Positions 21,901 to 32,514 of a DNA stretch of 64,000 bases are shown here, piece after piece. The notes below the pieces were generated by a model that made no database searches, had not been told where the DNA came from, and saw only the letters and a program-made list of their open reading frames with translations. Each line of letters starts with the position of its first letter. Positions within the stretch are counted from its first letter, which is position 1. Made by a program: the position numbers and the translations under genes. The DNA comes from Panopea generosa (Eukaryota; Mollusca; Bivalvia; Adapedonta; Hiatellidae), in contig CM055899.1 in NCBI GenBank assembly GCA_029582155.1, forward strand, positions 78,576,719 to 78,640,718, in the 5' to 3' direction.

Positions 21901-24900
21901 GTGCTACTCATCTTAACTCTATTTTTAGATGGTTACCATAGCAGCAAGATCTAACTTACTTTCTGCTCCTCTGCCAACGATTTAATGGTCAACTGTTTGA
22001 GAACACTTATTGGCTTGTTTATATACAAAACTGGTTTCCCTCCCGTCATATTGCCCAGGTATTCCACTGTGTATAATTTGTCGTATGCATTCTCCACTCT
22101 TGCATCGTCCACGACACACACCTGAAAATCAAGACAGATATATTTGTTTTTAGTGACATTATTATGGAGATCAGGCTTATATAAATTCAATAAAAATGGC
22201 TGAAAGTGTTGTTTTTTTAGGTAGTGGGTCAAGCTTACGATCTAACCCGCAACCTCTCGTATGAGCAGCCAACACTCTATCTATATAAATAGTATTCAAT
22301 CACAGAGAACAATGCTATACGAGAAGATGTTTGGTTATACGTTAGTCATTATTAAATTTGCATGGTATATGACATTATTTTTATCCATAATTATCAATTT
22401 ATTTTTACAACAGTTTCTTTTATCTTTACATAGTGTCTGTGATGATTGATATATGAAATTGTGTCCTGTTGTCATTCGTCTCCCACCACTGAGTCAAGTG
22501 GGAAAGTTATCACTTACTTGCAGAGATGGCATTGTTGTAGTACTAGTTAACCTTTAAGGTTCCCAGTAAAGAGTGGTTAGGATAACTGATCCTCAGTGGT
22601 ATATATATAACAATAAATATCCAAACAAATAAATACAAAATTGTGACAAGTAAATACACCATACATAGTCCTCCATATCCATACAGTCAGGCTTGATGAG
22701 CTTGTGGTAGAAGTCACGAGGTGAGATCGGTCCTATAGTTTCCTGCTTCTTCTTGGAATCCTCTCCTTTACTGTAAAACTGGAATGTGACGGTGGATGGA
22801 GGGGTTCCCAGAGTGATGCTTAGTATCGTAAAAATCTGTAACCCACAAAAAAATAATTGATATTATATCATAAGTACAGCACACTGTGGCATTGGTCTAG
22901 TGGTAGAGTGTCCGCCATGCATGCGGAAGTTTGATCCCAAGCCAGGTCATACCTAAGACATGAAAAATGATACTTCCTCACACGGTGCTCAGTATTTAAA
23001 AGATTGTTCTAGGACTGGTTGGTCAGGTATCAATATAATGTGACTGGATGGGTATTATACCATGTGTCTGCGGCATGATACTCCAGTGGTAGCACTCAGA
23101 ATACTGTCTAAAGTAAACACTAATCACCATATGAATAAAAATTGTTGAAAGCAATGTTACACAACATACAACATCAATATATAAGTACAGCTTATTCAAG
23201 ATGACCATCGTTACTAGCAGGTAATTGATAACAGCACATTCTATCAATAACTTGTTGAGAATAAGCAAATAACACATTTTCAAATATATCATGCTTAGAT
23301 ACACTCCATGAGTCCTTATTGTCCCTAAACAGTGTTTATTAAAACATATACTAAAATATTACTTTGAATGGGGATTTCCTAAGGTAGCCTGCATGCCCAA
23401 GTTAGACAAAAACAGATTCTTATGCAGTGCAATACCTTTTACGACATCCAATGAGTTTCTATTTCAATTTGATTCATTGTATTACATACAAACTGGTATG
23501 TTTGGATTATCTTGGAGAGTCCAAATGATGAGGTGATGGTCATCAAGTAGCGCACATTGCTTTAACTGACTAGTAATTCTAGTCAAATGTTTAATTTGAA
23601 TTTGCAGAGTTCTGAATAATAATAATTTATTTTTTCATGCAGAACCCATTATCAAAAGTTAATGGTTTGAAATGTGTCTTACCTCTTCCATCAGTTTGGT
23701 CTTTTCTGCCTCAATGTCTTCTTCTGAAGACACTCCTGATACCATTTTATGTAGAGTCATACAACCTTCTCTCAGCTGTGAATAAACATACTATAGATAT
23801 TAAAAGTATTTAAATAGTAAGCCAAGTTGTTTTGGCCAGGTTAATGGATGCAAAGTGTGGGGGAACCACTTTTCATTAGGAGAAATGAAATGTTTGAGGT
23901 ACATAAAAATTGTAAATTTTTTTAATTATATATTTTTTATTTTATATACAATTTATTTCAGCTTAATTAAAAAATAAGGTTCATCGCTCTCGAGACCATT
24001 TCCTGAGCAGATCCAGTACTGGGTGTTGTTTTTGATCGGCCACCATTGGATAGAGCCTTGGGTTGAACACCAAACCTCTGACGTAAGAGGCTATCACTCT
24101 ATCCAATGCTCCAACATACCACTGGGACTGAATTCACTACATAACCACACTGTTTATTTTACAGCAAGACATAAATGTTGATAGTTACTATAAATTTCAT
24201 CATTTGTGCTGCTAAAATCAATTTTCAAACTATAAGTAATTTATAAACTGAAGTGCAGTTATGAAACTGAACAGTCAAAATTTTACTTATGTTGTGTGTG
24301 GTCCAGTGGCAGAGCATCAAACCCAGGATCAGAGGTTTGTTGGTTCGATCCTCCTCCATGTGTATGTGTGGTGTCCTTGAGCAAGACCCTTTTCCACAAA
24401 TGCTTTGTACAGGTGCTACCCAGGAATACTTCAAATGAAGAAGTTGTAATTACTTGTTTCACAATCAAAGTAAAATAAATAAGTTAAAGTAAACTATGAC
24501 CTCTGAACCAAGGACCTACCCTATTATTTAGCAGTCTCCCGAGGCGTAAGGAGTTTTCCGCACTCCAAGCCTCGGGATACAGAACCTTCGGGACAACACC
24601 ATACTTCTCCACAAGGTTCACCAGCATGTCCCACTGACCTCCGTCCTCCGAGGGGTTAGTTAACAGGTGTTTTATCAGGCGTCCACTGTACGTCTCACCT
24701 CTTTTGGCACACTCAACAAATGCATTTAAAAGGTACTGGGCCCTCTCAAGCTGCAAGACAGCAAGAAAAATTAGTTTATATGATACATGAACAGAACAGA
24801 ACATATTTATTTCAGATTTGGAAGTAAATACATTGTCACAATAACATAATTATTTACAACATACAATAATTATCACATAAAATATAACTTCAATTAATAC

Positions 24901-27900
24901 ATAATTAATACATCATTAACACCATCATATTTCATTATAATTTTGTTTATATTCAATTTTTATTTTATACATAATTATAAAAATAATTAATCATAATTAT
25001 GATTCTGTTTTATATTGCCAACTTTATATACCTGGCAGCTTTAACTGAGATTGTTTCCAAAATAGATTAGTCTATTCAATATATCTAAATTTAACATGAC
25101 AAGATACATATATGCAAGCATCAGGCCACCGTTAAAATTGTTTCATTGTTGATTCTCAACCCAGCTTCAGAAGTGAGAAGGTAGGTTGTTAGATCTTAGC
25201 AGAACATTAGAATAATGTCTTTTTCTTCCAGAAATGGCAAAACAAGCTTATGGATGGGTTCTTTTGACATGGATTAGTAAAACAAACCAAACCAACAATT
25301 TTTCATTTTTGCCTCTGTCATGGTGTTTATAAGGGTGTTTTTATATACTTGTCACACACAAGTTCAAGGAAATCTTATTTCAGAGTCTATTTTCATAATT
25401 GCATTTTTAACCTTTACCCCAAAATATAACAGTAAAAGAAGAAGGCTGACACACTCATCTGACATAAATCAATCTCTTTCGCATTGTTTTCCCTCACACT
25501 TTGAAATTGGGGGTCATTTATCCTCCATATGATGCAGATTGGAGGATTTTAAGAGCCATTTAATTAAATAATGTGACAAAAACACCAAATTTGAGTCATG
25601 GAAAACCAGAGACATATGTTATTAAGTTACTGTTGAAAACCCTGCCTGCAGAGTGCGTGTGCTTAAAAAAAGTAAATTTTATATTACTGAGCTACAAAAA
25701 CTACTGCCTTACCTTATCCCAGAAGAACAGATAGGTCTGACTGAACTCGAACTCCTCCAGGTGGTATTTTTTTATAAAGGGTATTCTCATGAGGTTGAGG
25801 CAGGCGAATATCCAACATCTCCCCGAGGATCGCTGGTCCGTCATGGGCTTCCCTTCATTCTCCAGCTGTTTACATTCAACAAGGAAGCGTTAAACATAAT
25901 ACAAATAATAATATAGATCGATGCACAGTTTCTTTATATAATCTCTCACAATTTACTGTATGACCACTCCCAAATAATGACGACTTGGATGGATTTGATG
26001 GATTCAAAGTTTGTATGAAGATTGATATGGTAATTAACACACTGCTGATAATGGGACATTTAAACCAAACTTCCATGTAATTTCCATGATAAAAAAACAA
26101 CATCCAGTTTATTTTCCATGCAAAATTGTGGGGGTCATTTATAAGGGGGCGGGGGACAAAGGCTCTTCCCCGACAGAGACTCTCCTCTAACTAAAACTCT
26201 GAGACAAAGACTCTTCCCTGACAAAGACTCTTCCCTGACAAAAACTCTTCTCTAACTAAAACTTTCAGACAAAGACTCTTCCCTGACAAAAACTCTCCTC
26301 TAACTAAAACTCTCGGACAAAGACACTTCCCTGTCAAAGGCTCTTCCCTGACAAAGACTCTTCCCAGACAGTATCCCTCCTCTTACTAAGACTCTCTCAC
26401 AAAGACTTTTCCCTGACAAAGATACATACCTTATGATTGAAACAGTGTTGTGTGCTTGTTTTGACTGAACGACTGGTACACACATCAGTCAGTGATGTAT
26501 GTGTACATACATTCTGGGCAAGAATATTCTTCTCATCCTTCTCAAAATTCTTCAGGAATTTCTCTAACAGTTCTCGGGGCACACCTGGAGCTTAAATCAA
26601 ACTTAGTTGGTGAGTTATTTAAAAACAAAACACTAAACAGGATCAGATTTCTTCAGAATTTCAAGACGGAATCTCACAAATATTGAAAGACAGAAAAAGT
26701 CAACAGCCAAATAATATGTCAAAAACATAGTCCCTGTGGGCAAAAGACTTTAGCAGGGCTTTTACCAGCAAAGTGTTTCTGCAGGGTAGGGTTTTTCTTC
26801 TTCTTTCAGGTGAAGGACTGGATTCCTGATGGAATGTATTGAGTCATGTGAGATTGATCAGCTCTGGTGGTAGCAGTTGTCCAAAATTTAAAGCATTAAA
26901 ACTTTGTACAAGACCAGCCACGTTTGCTCTAAATCCATCCAGTGTTGATGCTGCGCTGGTCCAAGATGGTAGCTGGTTCCAGTCTCTGATGATTTGTGGA
27001 AAGCAGGAGTTGTTGTATGTTTCATGGCCAACCTTGTTCCCTCTAGTATGTCTGTTTCTCTGTTGTATGTAGCTGTCAGACCAGATGTCCACCAGTCCAT
27101 GTAGGTCTTGTATAACATTGTTAGTCATCTGATCCTCGTCGGGCTTCAAGGTAGCCTTACAGCAATAAACAGTATTACTCTAACGTGCATTGTTTTACAT
27201 CATTTATGCCCTATAATATTACATTGTATACCATAGATGTGTACACCGGCCTATACAACACATAGAGAAACTAAGGTATATTGATACAAACCTATACCCA
27301 CTATACTTGAATATGCACAGTCAGGAATATAAAGATCTCTGTTAATATATTATCTATGTAGAGATTATATATGATATATCAACAGAGATCTTTACCCTGA
27401 CTGTGCATTAATCATTGTGTGTGATATCAAGGAATTTTATAGAGAAGGAAATGCAACTGATTGAGAGTTTGTGAAAGCTCGCGTATTCACGCAAAATCTT
27501 GCAATATCTTCTATTCAATTATCTTAACTTCCACCCACCTCAGGAACACAAATCAAAATTCTTACAATGCAAAATGAAATTCTTATCAAAACAATACCAT
27601 TCAAATTGTTGAAGTGAATCTGATTACAAAATTTGTATAAATGACAAATTACAAGAAATTTTCCTTCAAAATCATTTTGTATGATTGAAACATGTTTAAA
27701 CATTTAAAATCATATTTAAGATTGCATACAACTCACAAAATTGCAGCTATCCAAACATTTTTTTAACTCTCAAAGCATTTAAGAAAAAAATCATGATTTC
27801 AGTTCATTATTTTTTAAAATGACTATGCAAATTCAAACTTTGGCAAAAAATAAATAAATTAGCTACCTACCAACTCACACACAAAAAATACTCAAACATA

Positions 27901-28049
27901 CATGTATAATTTTTGAAGGATGGCCTTCCTGGTATAAATAACATAAATCATTAAATGGGTTTATTTTATGTTTGTTTTGAAAACTGAAAGTCAGGTTGCT
28001 ATTAAATAGACTTCACATAATGTTGCAACATACCTATGTTTTGAGTCAT
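15758..28049 (-). CDS. BLMH: Bleomycin hydrolase (complete, 11 exons, 466 aa)
   Basis: This is a cytosolic papain-family (C1) aminopeptidase that trims peptides and inactivates bleomycin; family members form hexameric barrels. Exons on the minus strand: 28049-28034, 26584-26430, 25865-25713, 24750-24520, 23775-23683, 22835-22665, 22121-21960, 21240-21173, 20191-20074, 18454-18376, 15912-15758. They total 1401 nt, all junctions are GT-AG and all phases agree. The triad is intact: Cys74 in SSGRCWIFACLN, His379 in GESLMTHAM, Asn406 in WRVENSWG. NPSEDGGQWDMLVNLVEKYG and KLYTVEYL match the family. The C terminus ends LPAWDPMGALARH, close to the usual family end. Length agrees with the 455 residues of the human protein. 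Introns carry many repeats but no exon is damaged. Confidence 0.97.
16078..16160 (+). repeat. tRNA-like SINE head in BLMH intron 10
   Basis: Contains GAGTTTAATCCCAGACC, a B-box-like stretch, after a degraded A-box. It is too diverged for a functional tRNA. Confidence 0.35.
16255..16830. repeat. AT/GT-rich minisatellite in BLMH intron 10
   Basis: Tandem units of about 20 bp such as GTGTGTAATTGACTTGTAT and GTGTATAATTGACTCATAT, with TA-rich microsatellites at the left end. Short open frames on both strands come from the unit periodicity. Confidence 0.85.
17730..17990. repeat. Two-copy tandem repeat in BLMH intron 10
   Basis: Two copies about 150 bp apart share ATTAATTAGGTG, CTCTGATTGGCTGA and ATATTTGGCTTTAT. 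A G-rich run lies upstream at 17395-17412. Confidence 0.6.
18376..18454 (-). CDS. BLMH: BLMH exon 10 (catalytic Asn)
   Basis: Encodes DDEDGKPTGADKWRVENSWG with catalytic Asn406, then a Gly/Asp loop, ending in phase 1 before GTATCA. Confidence 0.96.
18950..19910. repeat. Diverged ~170-bp tandem array in BLMH intron 9
   Basis: About five units each carry a version of GTGACCTTGACCTTTGAGGT, GTCTTACATGCGACATGTC, GTTTTTGAAATCCATC and AAGTTACAGACTGGACACGA. The copies differ by many substitutions, so the array is old. Confidence 0.75.
20074..20191 (-). CDS. BLMH: BLMH exon 9 (catalytic His)
   Basis: Encodes LDYKLVFGVD through MYGESLMTHAMVFTGVNTK. His379 in THAM is the catalytic histidine. Confidence 0.97.
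20311..20602 (+). repeat. SINE family 1, copy 1 (BLMH intron 8)
   Basis: A tRNA-like head with TTAGCTCAGTTGGTAG and GAGTTTGAATC is followed by a body with AAAGTTATCAGTTACTTGAG and GTACTGGTTAACC. It ends in CAAACAAAGAAAC. The same body occurs at 22432-22637 and 42571-42845. Confidence 0.75.
21173..21240 (-). CDS. BLMH: BLMH exon 8
   Basis: Encodes PVWFGCDVGKCFSSKDGF and ends in phase 2 before GTAAGT. The VWFGCDVGK motif is diagnostic of the family. Confidence 0.96.
21430..21710. repeat. ~55-60-bp tandem repeat in BLMH intron 7
   Basis: Five copies of a unit containing GTCTATTTATAGTAACAGT and GTGCACAATA or TGGAATACTCACA. Confidence 0.75.
21960..22121 (-). CDS. BLMH: BLMH exon 7
   Basis: 54 codons, VCVVDDARVENAYDKLYTVE through NMTGGKPVLYINKPI to AEEQK. 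The donor is a consensus GTAAGT. Confidence 0.96.
22432..22637 (+). repeat. SINE family 1, copy 2 (body only, BLMH intron 6)
   Basis: Shares GTCTGTGATGATTGATATA, AAAGTTATCACTTACTTG and TAGTTAACCTTTAAGG with the other copies but lacks a recognisable tRNA head. Confidence 0.65.
22665..22835 (-). CDS. BLMH: BLMH exon 6
   Basis: 57 codons from IFTILSITLGTPP to CMDMEDY, including GPISPRDFYHKLIKP, equivalent to the family GPITPLEFY motif. Confidence 0.95.
22885..23115 (+). repeat. SINE family 4, copy 1 (BLMH intron 5)
   Basis: The head reads GGTCTAGTGGTAGAGTGTCC and AAGTTTGATCCC (Gly-tRNA-like). The body has TATAATGTGACTG and CATGTGTCTGCGGCATGATA. The inverted copy at 33000-33292 aligns along its whole length. 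Confidence 0.7.
23683..23775 (-). CDS. BLMH: BLMH exon 5
   Basis: 31 codons, LREGCMTLHKMV to TKLMEE, replacing the charged linker helix of other family members. The acceptor is TTCACAG and the donor GTAAGA. Confidence 0.88.
24293..24485 (+). repeat. SINE family 2, copy 1 (BLMH intron 4)
   Basis: The head has GTGGTCCAGTGGCAGAGCAT and TTGGTTCGATCCTCC. The body has GGTGTCCTTGAGCAAGAC and TACCCAGGAATACTTC. The tail is AAATAAATAAG. Further copies lie at 37433, 45920 and 51543. Confidence 0.8.
24520..24750 (-). CDS. BLMH: BLMH exon 4
   Basis: 77 codons from LERAQYLLNAF to RLLNNR, including NPSEDGGQWDMLVNLVEKYG. The acceptor is CTTGCAG and the donor GTAGGT. Confidence 0.97.
25713..25865 (-). CDS. 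BLMH: BLMH exon 3 (catalytic Cys)
   Basis: Encodes KPMTDQRSSGRCWIFACLNL with the nucleophile Cys74, then EEFEFSQTYLFFWDK, a family signature. It is 51 codons, phase 0. Confidence 0.97.
26160..26420. repeat. Short-unit tandem repeat in BLMH intron 2
   Basis: Repeated GACAAAGACTCTTCCCT with an alternating CTCCTCTAACTAAAACTCT unit, running almost to the exon 2 donor at 26429. Confidence 0.85.
26430..26584 (-). CDS. BLMH: BLMH exon 2
   Basis: Begins GVPRELLEKF and ends TQHCFNHK before GTATGT. It contains ILAQNVCTHTSLTDVC, equivalent to the conserved LAQNV region near the family N terminus. Confidence 0.93.
26844..27149 (-). pseudogene. C-terminal tail of a non-LTR retrotransposon ORF2 (BLMH intron 1)
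   Basis: A 101-codon frame contains TYNNSCFPQIIRDWNQLP and TLDGFRANVAGL. It matches the 'F-P-x-x-I-R-x-W-N-x-L-P ... S-L-x-x-F' ending typical of Jockey/CR1-like reverse transcriptases. No RT core remains, so it is a 5'-truncated fragment on the same strand as BLMH. Confidence 0.75.
27309..27411. repeat. Imperfect inverted repeat (hairpin) in BLMH intron 1
   Basis: The left arm ATGCACAGTCAGG...AAAGATCTCTGTT (about 27312-27343) is mirrored by AACAGAGATCTTTA and CCTGACTGTGCAT (about 27380-27408). A short AT-rich loop separates them. It resembles a foldback or miniature inverted-repeat element. Confidence 0.75.
28034..28049 (-). CDS. BLMH: BLMH exon 1 (start codon)
   Basis: ATG at 28049-28047 begins M-T-Q-N-I. 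The donor GTATGT follows at 28033. The 16 coding bases end in phase 1, matching exon 2. AACAAAGATGA is a fair start context. Confidence 0.8.
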
Positions 28050-28834
28050 CTTTGTTCCGTTGTTATCGTTGTGTAACCGTATCTTCTTGGAATATACACT
28101 GAAAGTGTTATTACACAACTATTGACAATGAGAGAGTAATAAAGGGACGTAATCATAAAAAAAAACCGCAAAAACGGAAATGAATCCAAATGACCATATT
28201 TTAAGTCACCACTAATCTATCCCAGAACCTAATATCTCCCGAATCAACCGGGAGAGCTGGGATCGTTCTACAGAGCTAAGTCATTACAGCCACCACAACG
28301 AAATACAGTCAGAAATATATTTTTTATTGATATCGTCAATATTTTAACACATAGCATTTTATTTGTTCTGTGAAGTGTATATCAACATTCAAGTTTTTCT
28401 GTAATAACCAAGTTAGTGTGACAGGGGCTAGACTGGTCCCCGGTCTCATATAATATAAGAATGCGAAGGCAACGCCGAGAGCATTTTGGGTCCGAGAACC
28501 AGGCTAGGCAGGGGCATGCTCCCCGATATTTTTTTCTAGCTAGACTGGTTATCCTTAATCGTTAATATTAACCCTTGAATTGCATGAACAAACACATTGA
28601 TAAAATGATATTAAATATCTGGATCATATTCAATAACTTGTTGTTGCGACTTTATAGTTTACCCCCATACACCATTAGGAGTCCGATTTTTATTGCATTT
28701 TTAGCATTTTTATTTTTACAAATTATCAGAAAAAATTGTAAGCACGTGTCTACAGTGCTAATGGGAAGCTACGCCCCTGAAAGACATCAGAATGTAACTG
28801 AGTGGAATCACCACCTTCCACAATTAACTGGCAA

Positions 28835-28902
28835 ACTTTCTCATAAATGTTTTGGAGCGATCGGAACTCGAACCTACGACCTTATCGATGGTGAGAGGTA
28901 AG
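28835..28902 (-). repeat. SINE family 3, left part, cut by the LTR element
   Basis: Contains GGCAAACTTTCTCATAAA and, on the minus strand, a tRNA-like GGTTCGAGTTCC. It continues at 32716 after the retrotransposon. Related copies start near 46183, 52845 and 53457. Confidence 0.6.
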
Positions 28903-29089
28903 TGATATTGAAACACTCAGAGTTACTTCCCTTCTATTACATATTACCTGTGCATGCTTTATCTCGGTCAGTCTAGTCTATACCATTCATCTGGTAATCA
29001 CAGTTAGTTCTTAGGGCAATAATAAATAGTAAGAATACAATATATTGTCGTTCTGTATTATTCCCAGCAGTAAGAACAATAACATAACA
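28903..29089 (+). repeat. 5' LTR of the second Gypsy element
   Basis: Matches 32515-32715, sharing TGAAACACTCAGAGTTACTT and CGTTCTGTATTATTCCCAGC. It ends AACATAACA directly before the primer-binding site. It lacks about 14 bases present at the start of the 3' LTR, so the left boundary is approximate. Confidence 0.85.
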
Positions 29090-29100
29090 TGGTGTCAGAA
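29090..29100 (+). other. Primer-binding site of the second Gypsy element
   Basis: TGGTGTCAGAA follows the LTR, identical to the site of the first element and compatible with a tRNA-Leu primer. Confidence 0.75.
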
Positions 29101-29194
29101 TAATTATGGATAAATGAACTCATGACTCACTCTGGAGATTAAGTGTGAACATTCTTAAGTAGCAAGTATTTAATTCAGTGTGAATTTCACAATT

Positions 29195-29820
29195 ATGGAA
29201 CAGTTCAAACCTTCCTTAGGCATGGAAGAAATTCCAGGAATACTGCGACCTTGTATTCCAAGGTCCGCTAAAGGACAAAGAGGAAAGTGTCCAAGTGACG
29301 TATTTATTGTTATGGATGGGAGAAAAAGGCAGGGACATTTTTTGCAACTCTCAACCTCTCAGCATCTGATAAACAAAATTTGAAAGCGATCTGTGAGGCA
29401 GTAAAGAAACATTTGCAGCCAACAATAAATCCTGTGTTTGCAAGATATCGTTTTAATAATGAAACGCAAGGGGAGCAGACATTTGAACCATTTTTAACAA
29501 AACTTCGCCTGCTGGCAAATGAGTGTGGCTACACATACAGGGATGAAATGATCAGGGATAGACTAGTATTTGATGTGACATCCCAAAAAATCAGAGAAAA
29601 ACTGATTAACGAAGGAGAGAAATTGACACTAAACAAGTCAATCCAAATATGCCAGTCATTTGAATACGCACAGGAACAATTGCGAGAAATACAGCTGCAA
29701 GCTTCAGCATCCACTGTCAACACCGTTGACAGGTCTTACCAGAAGGGGGTCAGAAAAACTGGCCATAACACCTCAGGCCAGCCTGGTTATAATACCTCAG
29801 GCCAGTGGGAGAGGAAATGA
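29195..29820 (+). pseudogene. Gag remnant
   Basis: An ATG frame from 29195 (MEQFKPSLGMEE) stops at 29381-29383. A second frame from about 29380 carries HLQPTINPVFARYRFNNETQ and RDEMIRDRLVF, closely parallel to the gag of the first element. It stops at 29818-29820. Confidence 0.8.
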
Positions 29821-29839
29821 TCAACTTGGCGGTGAGGGA

Positions 29840-29982
29840 ACACCATACAAGGAAATGCCAGACAACAGTGCCAAAATTGTGACAAACAACATAATAAATC
29901 ACAAGTTTGTCCTGCTAAAGGAAAACAGTATTTTAAATTTAAAAAGCGGAACCATTTTGGATCTGTATGTAAATCCAGTCTA
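29840..29982 (+). pseudogene. Nucleocapsid zinc-knuckle remnant
   Basis: In one frame the region reads CQNCDKQHNKSQVCPAKGKQ, then a second knuckle in which the first two Cys are replaced (YFKF where the other element has CLFC), followed by NHFGSVCK. The second zinc site is therefore lost. A stop precedes the segment. Confidence 0.65.
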
Positions 29983-30012
29983 AATGAAATTAGGATTTCA
30001 AACTGCAATAAC

Positions 30013-30348
30013 TTGGATAGTTATTATGCTCAGGATTTATTTATTGATAGTGTTGAATCAAACATAATCAATGGGCAGGTATTTGCAGAATTTGAGGTAG
30101 GTCATTCCAAAAAATGTATCAAGTTTAAATTAGACACAGGCAGTCAAGTGAACATTTTACCATATAAGGTATTTCAGGGTTTAGGCATTAGTACTGCACT
30201 TGAACCGTCTAGGACAAAGCTATCAGCTTACAATGGTAATGAACTTGGCATAAAGGGATGCATTACTATTCAATGTAATCACCCGGGGACTGGTAAAAAG
30301 GATACTGTTTTGTTCTATGTCGTAAACACAAGGTCGCCGCCACTATAA
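30013..30348 (+). pseudogene. Aspartic protease remnant
   Basis: The frame contains FKLDTGSQVNILPYKVF with the catalytic Asp-Thr-Gly and later LFYVVNTRSPPL, then a TAA. The matching part of the first element continues with LGLQTCIEF, and here GLQSCIDF follows right after the stop. Confidence 0.85.
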
Positions 30349-30524
30349 GGGCTTCAATCTTGCATTGATTTTGGTCCCATGAATCTCACATACTCGGTAG
30401 AGTTTGAATCTCCTAAGGCAACACTCACAAAGTTGTCCATATTAAGGGAGCATTCTGAGGTTTTCAATGGCATAGGACTTTTCCCAGGGGAATGTAAAAT
30501 CCACATCCCTCAGTTACACCTGTT

Positions 30525-31060
30525 GTGCGCTCTCCCCGTAAAGTCCCAGTAGCTTTACACGAAAAGGTAAAAAATGAATTGTCAAGATTGGAAGAGTTTG
30601 AGGTTATAACCGAAGTAAGCGAACCAACAGAATGGGTCAGCTCCATGGTAGTAGCTGAAAAAAGCAATGGGAATATAAGAATCTGCTTAAACCCTAGGGA
30701 CCCGAATAAGGCCATACAACGTCCTCATTACCCCTTGAGAACACTTGACGGATATTCAGGTGCCTTTTTTTTTTACTTAGCTTGATGCCAGGTCGGATAT
30801 TGGGCCTTGAAACTCGATCACGAGTCTTCATTCCTTACATGCTTCAATACCATATTTAGGCGTTACATATATTTGCGTGTTCCGTTTGGTTTGAAACTCA
30901 GTGGTGATCTGTTTGTACGCAAAATTGATGAATGTTATGAAGGTATTTCTGGTGTCGTCGCCATAGTCGATGATATCCTTGTATTTGGTAAAATCAGAGA
31001 AGAACAAGAACAAGAACAAGAACTGGCAGTTTGCGTCTCTGAAGTAGAGTATTTTTTTTG
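30525..31060 (+). pseudogene. Reverse transcriptase remnant
   Basis: Pieces in several frames: RKVPVALHEKVKNELSRLEE, ICLNPRDPNKAIQRPHYPL, a stop near 30783, then RYIYLRVPFGLKLSGDLF and VDDILVFGK (catalytic Asp pair). An AAGAAC repeat near 31005-31020 has expanded after the catalytic motif. Confidence 0.85.
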
Positions 31061-31114
31061 GTCATTTACTTACTTCAGAAGGATTAAAACCTGACCCTGC
31101 CAAGGTCACGGCTA

Positions 31115-32400
31115 TTGAGAAAATGCAACCCCCTACAAATAAGGCATTTTGTATATGGTCAAAAAGTTCATGTGCAGAGTGATCATTTGCCATTTATTTC
31201 GATTTTCAAAAAGTCAATCAACTCTGCCTCTGCTCGTCTGCAAAGAATGCTGTTACAATTACAAAGGTATGACCTTGAGGTTAAACACTATCCATCAAAA
31301 CAGGTCCCAGTTGTAGACACTTTAAGCAGAAACTTTGTCAGTAACACATTTCCCGAACTGTCAGCGGGAATGGACATGCAGGTACATTTAGTCATGTCAA
31401 ATTTACCTGTATCTGACAGAAAATTGCAAGAAATCCAGTCTCTTACCGACAAAGATGAAATATTAGTTTTACTAAGAGAGACTATTATCAATGGTTGGCC
31501 TAATACCAGACACCATTGTCCGTCCCAGATCTTACCCTACTGGAACTATAGGGATGAACTGACCATTGTTAATGGGTTAATAATGAAGGGCAATAAAATA
31601 ATCATTCCACATTCCTTGAGATCACAAATGCTTGAATTGGTGTATGTTAAAATACTGTACTTTAAGACTGTCAGCTGACATTAACCAGAATGTGAGACCC
31701 AAGCTTGACTTGTACCTTAATGTCCTCTGTTTCCGAACGTGTGAGTTTATACACCATTAATCACTGCCAACTGCCAATTAGATTTTTTTTTTTTTTTGGT
31801 ATTAAATGATTGGAATGGGGAGACTATGTTATTTTATGATTCTCTGGGATGTATGCATGTATTTGTAGTTTTTAATCACTTCTAAAGCATCCTCTGATTA
31901 GTAAAGTTCGTTATTAAAGAAGAATTGTTCCACAGATATGTGTTTTTTAATGTATTAAATCCCAGCCTCTGAATTACAAATAGTGACTTGTAACTGTGTA
32001 TTCAGGTCATTTTGGTGTAGAAAAGTACTTAAGAAGAGCAAGAGATGTCATATTTTGGCCTGGAATTTCCAGCGAAGTTAATGACATGGTAGTTAGCTGC
32101 AACATATGCTTAGGACATAGATCATCAAATCCCAAAGAGCCCTTAATTCCTACAAAGATTCCCGATTATCCATGGCAGATAATTGGTACTGATCTGTTCA
32201 CATGGGATAATAAAAATTACTTGCTAGTAGTAGACCACTGTAGTAGGTATGTTGAAGTTAAAAGAGATCTCCAGCATGAAAAGCGGTATGATCATTAGGA
32301 AAATGAAAGGGATAATGGCCAGATGGGGGATAAGTGAGAAGGTCATATCTGATGGTGGGCCCTGCTACAGTTCACAGGAATTTGCTCAGGGAAACTATCT
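31115..32400 (+). pseudogene. RNase H and integrase remnants
   Basis: VQSDHLPFISIFKK and VDTLSRNF are the C-terminal RNase H motifs. After the insertion at 31646-32001 the integrase continues as HFGVEKYLRRARDVIFWPGI, CNICLGHRSS and GTDLFTWDNKNYL (first catalytic Asp). A frame change leads to ISEKVISDGGPCYSSQEF (second Asp). Sequence coding for the last catalytic residue is deleted. Confidence 0.85.
31646..32001. mobile_element. ~350-bp insertion in the integrase region
   Basis: The segment splits the integrase frame between Val-Tyr and Ser-Gly-His and is flanked by GTGTAT on both sides (31640-31645 and 31996-32001), a target-site duplication. It has a T run near 31782-31798 and no coding content. 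The class is unknown; clear inverted ends were not seen. Confidence 0.65.
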
Positions 32401-32514
32401 CTGTGACGAACGACCACTTCGTCAATCATGTGATTGATAATGACACTGTAAGATGGTCAGCAGTTTTAGGAGTGAACATTGTTATGCAACAATTTATTTT
32501 TATAAGAAGGGAGA

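Noticed and set aside
24225..24478. Short overlapping frames on both strands in BLMH intron 4
   Set aside because: They coincide with a SINE copy.
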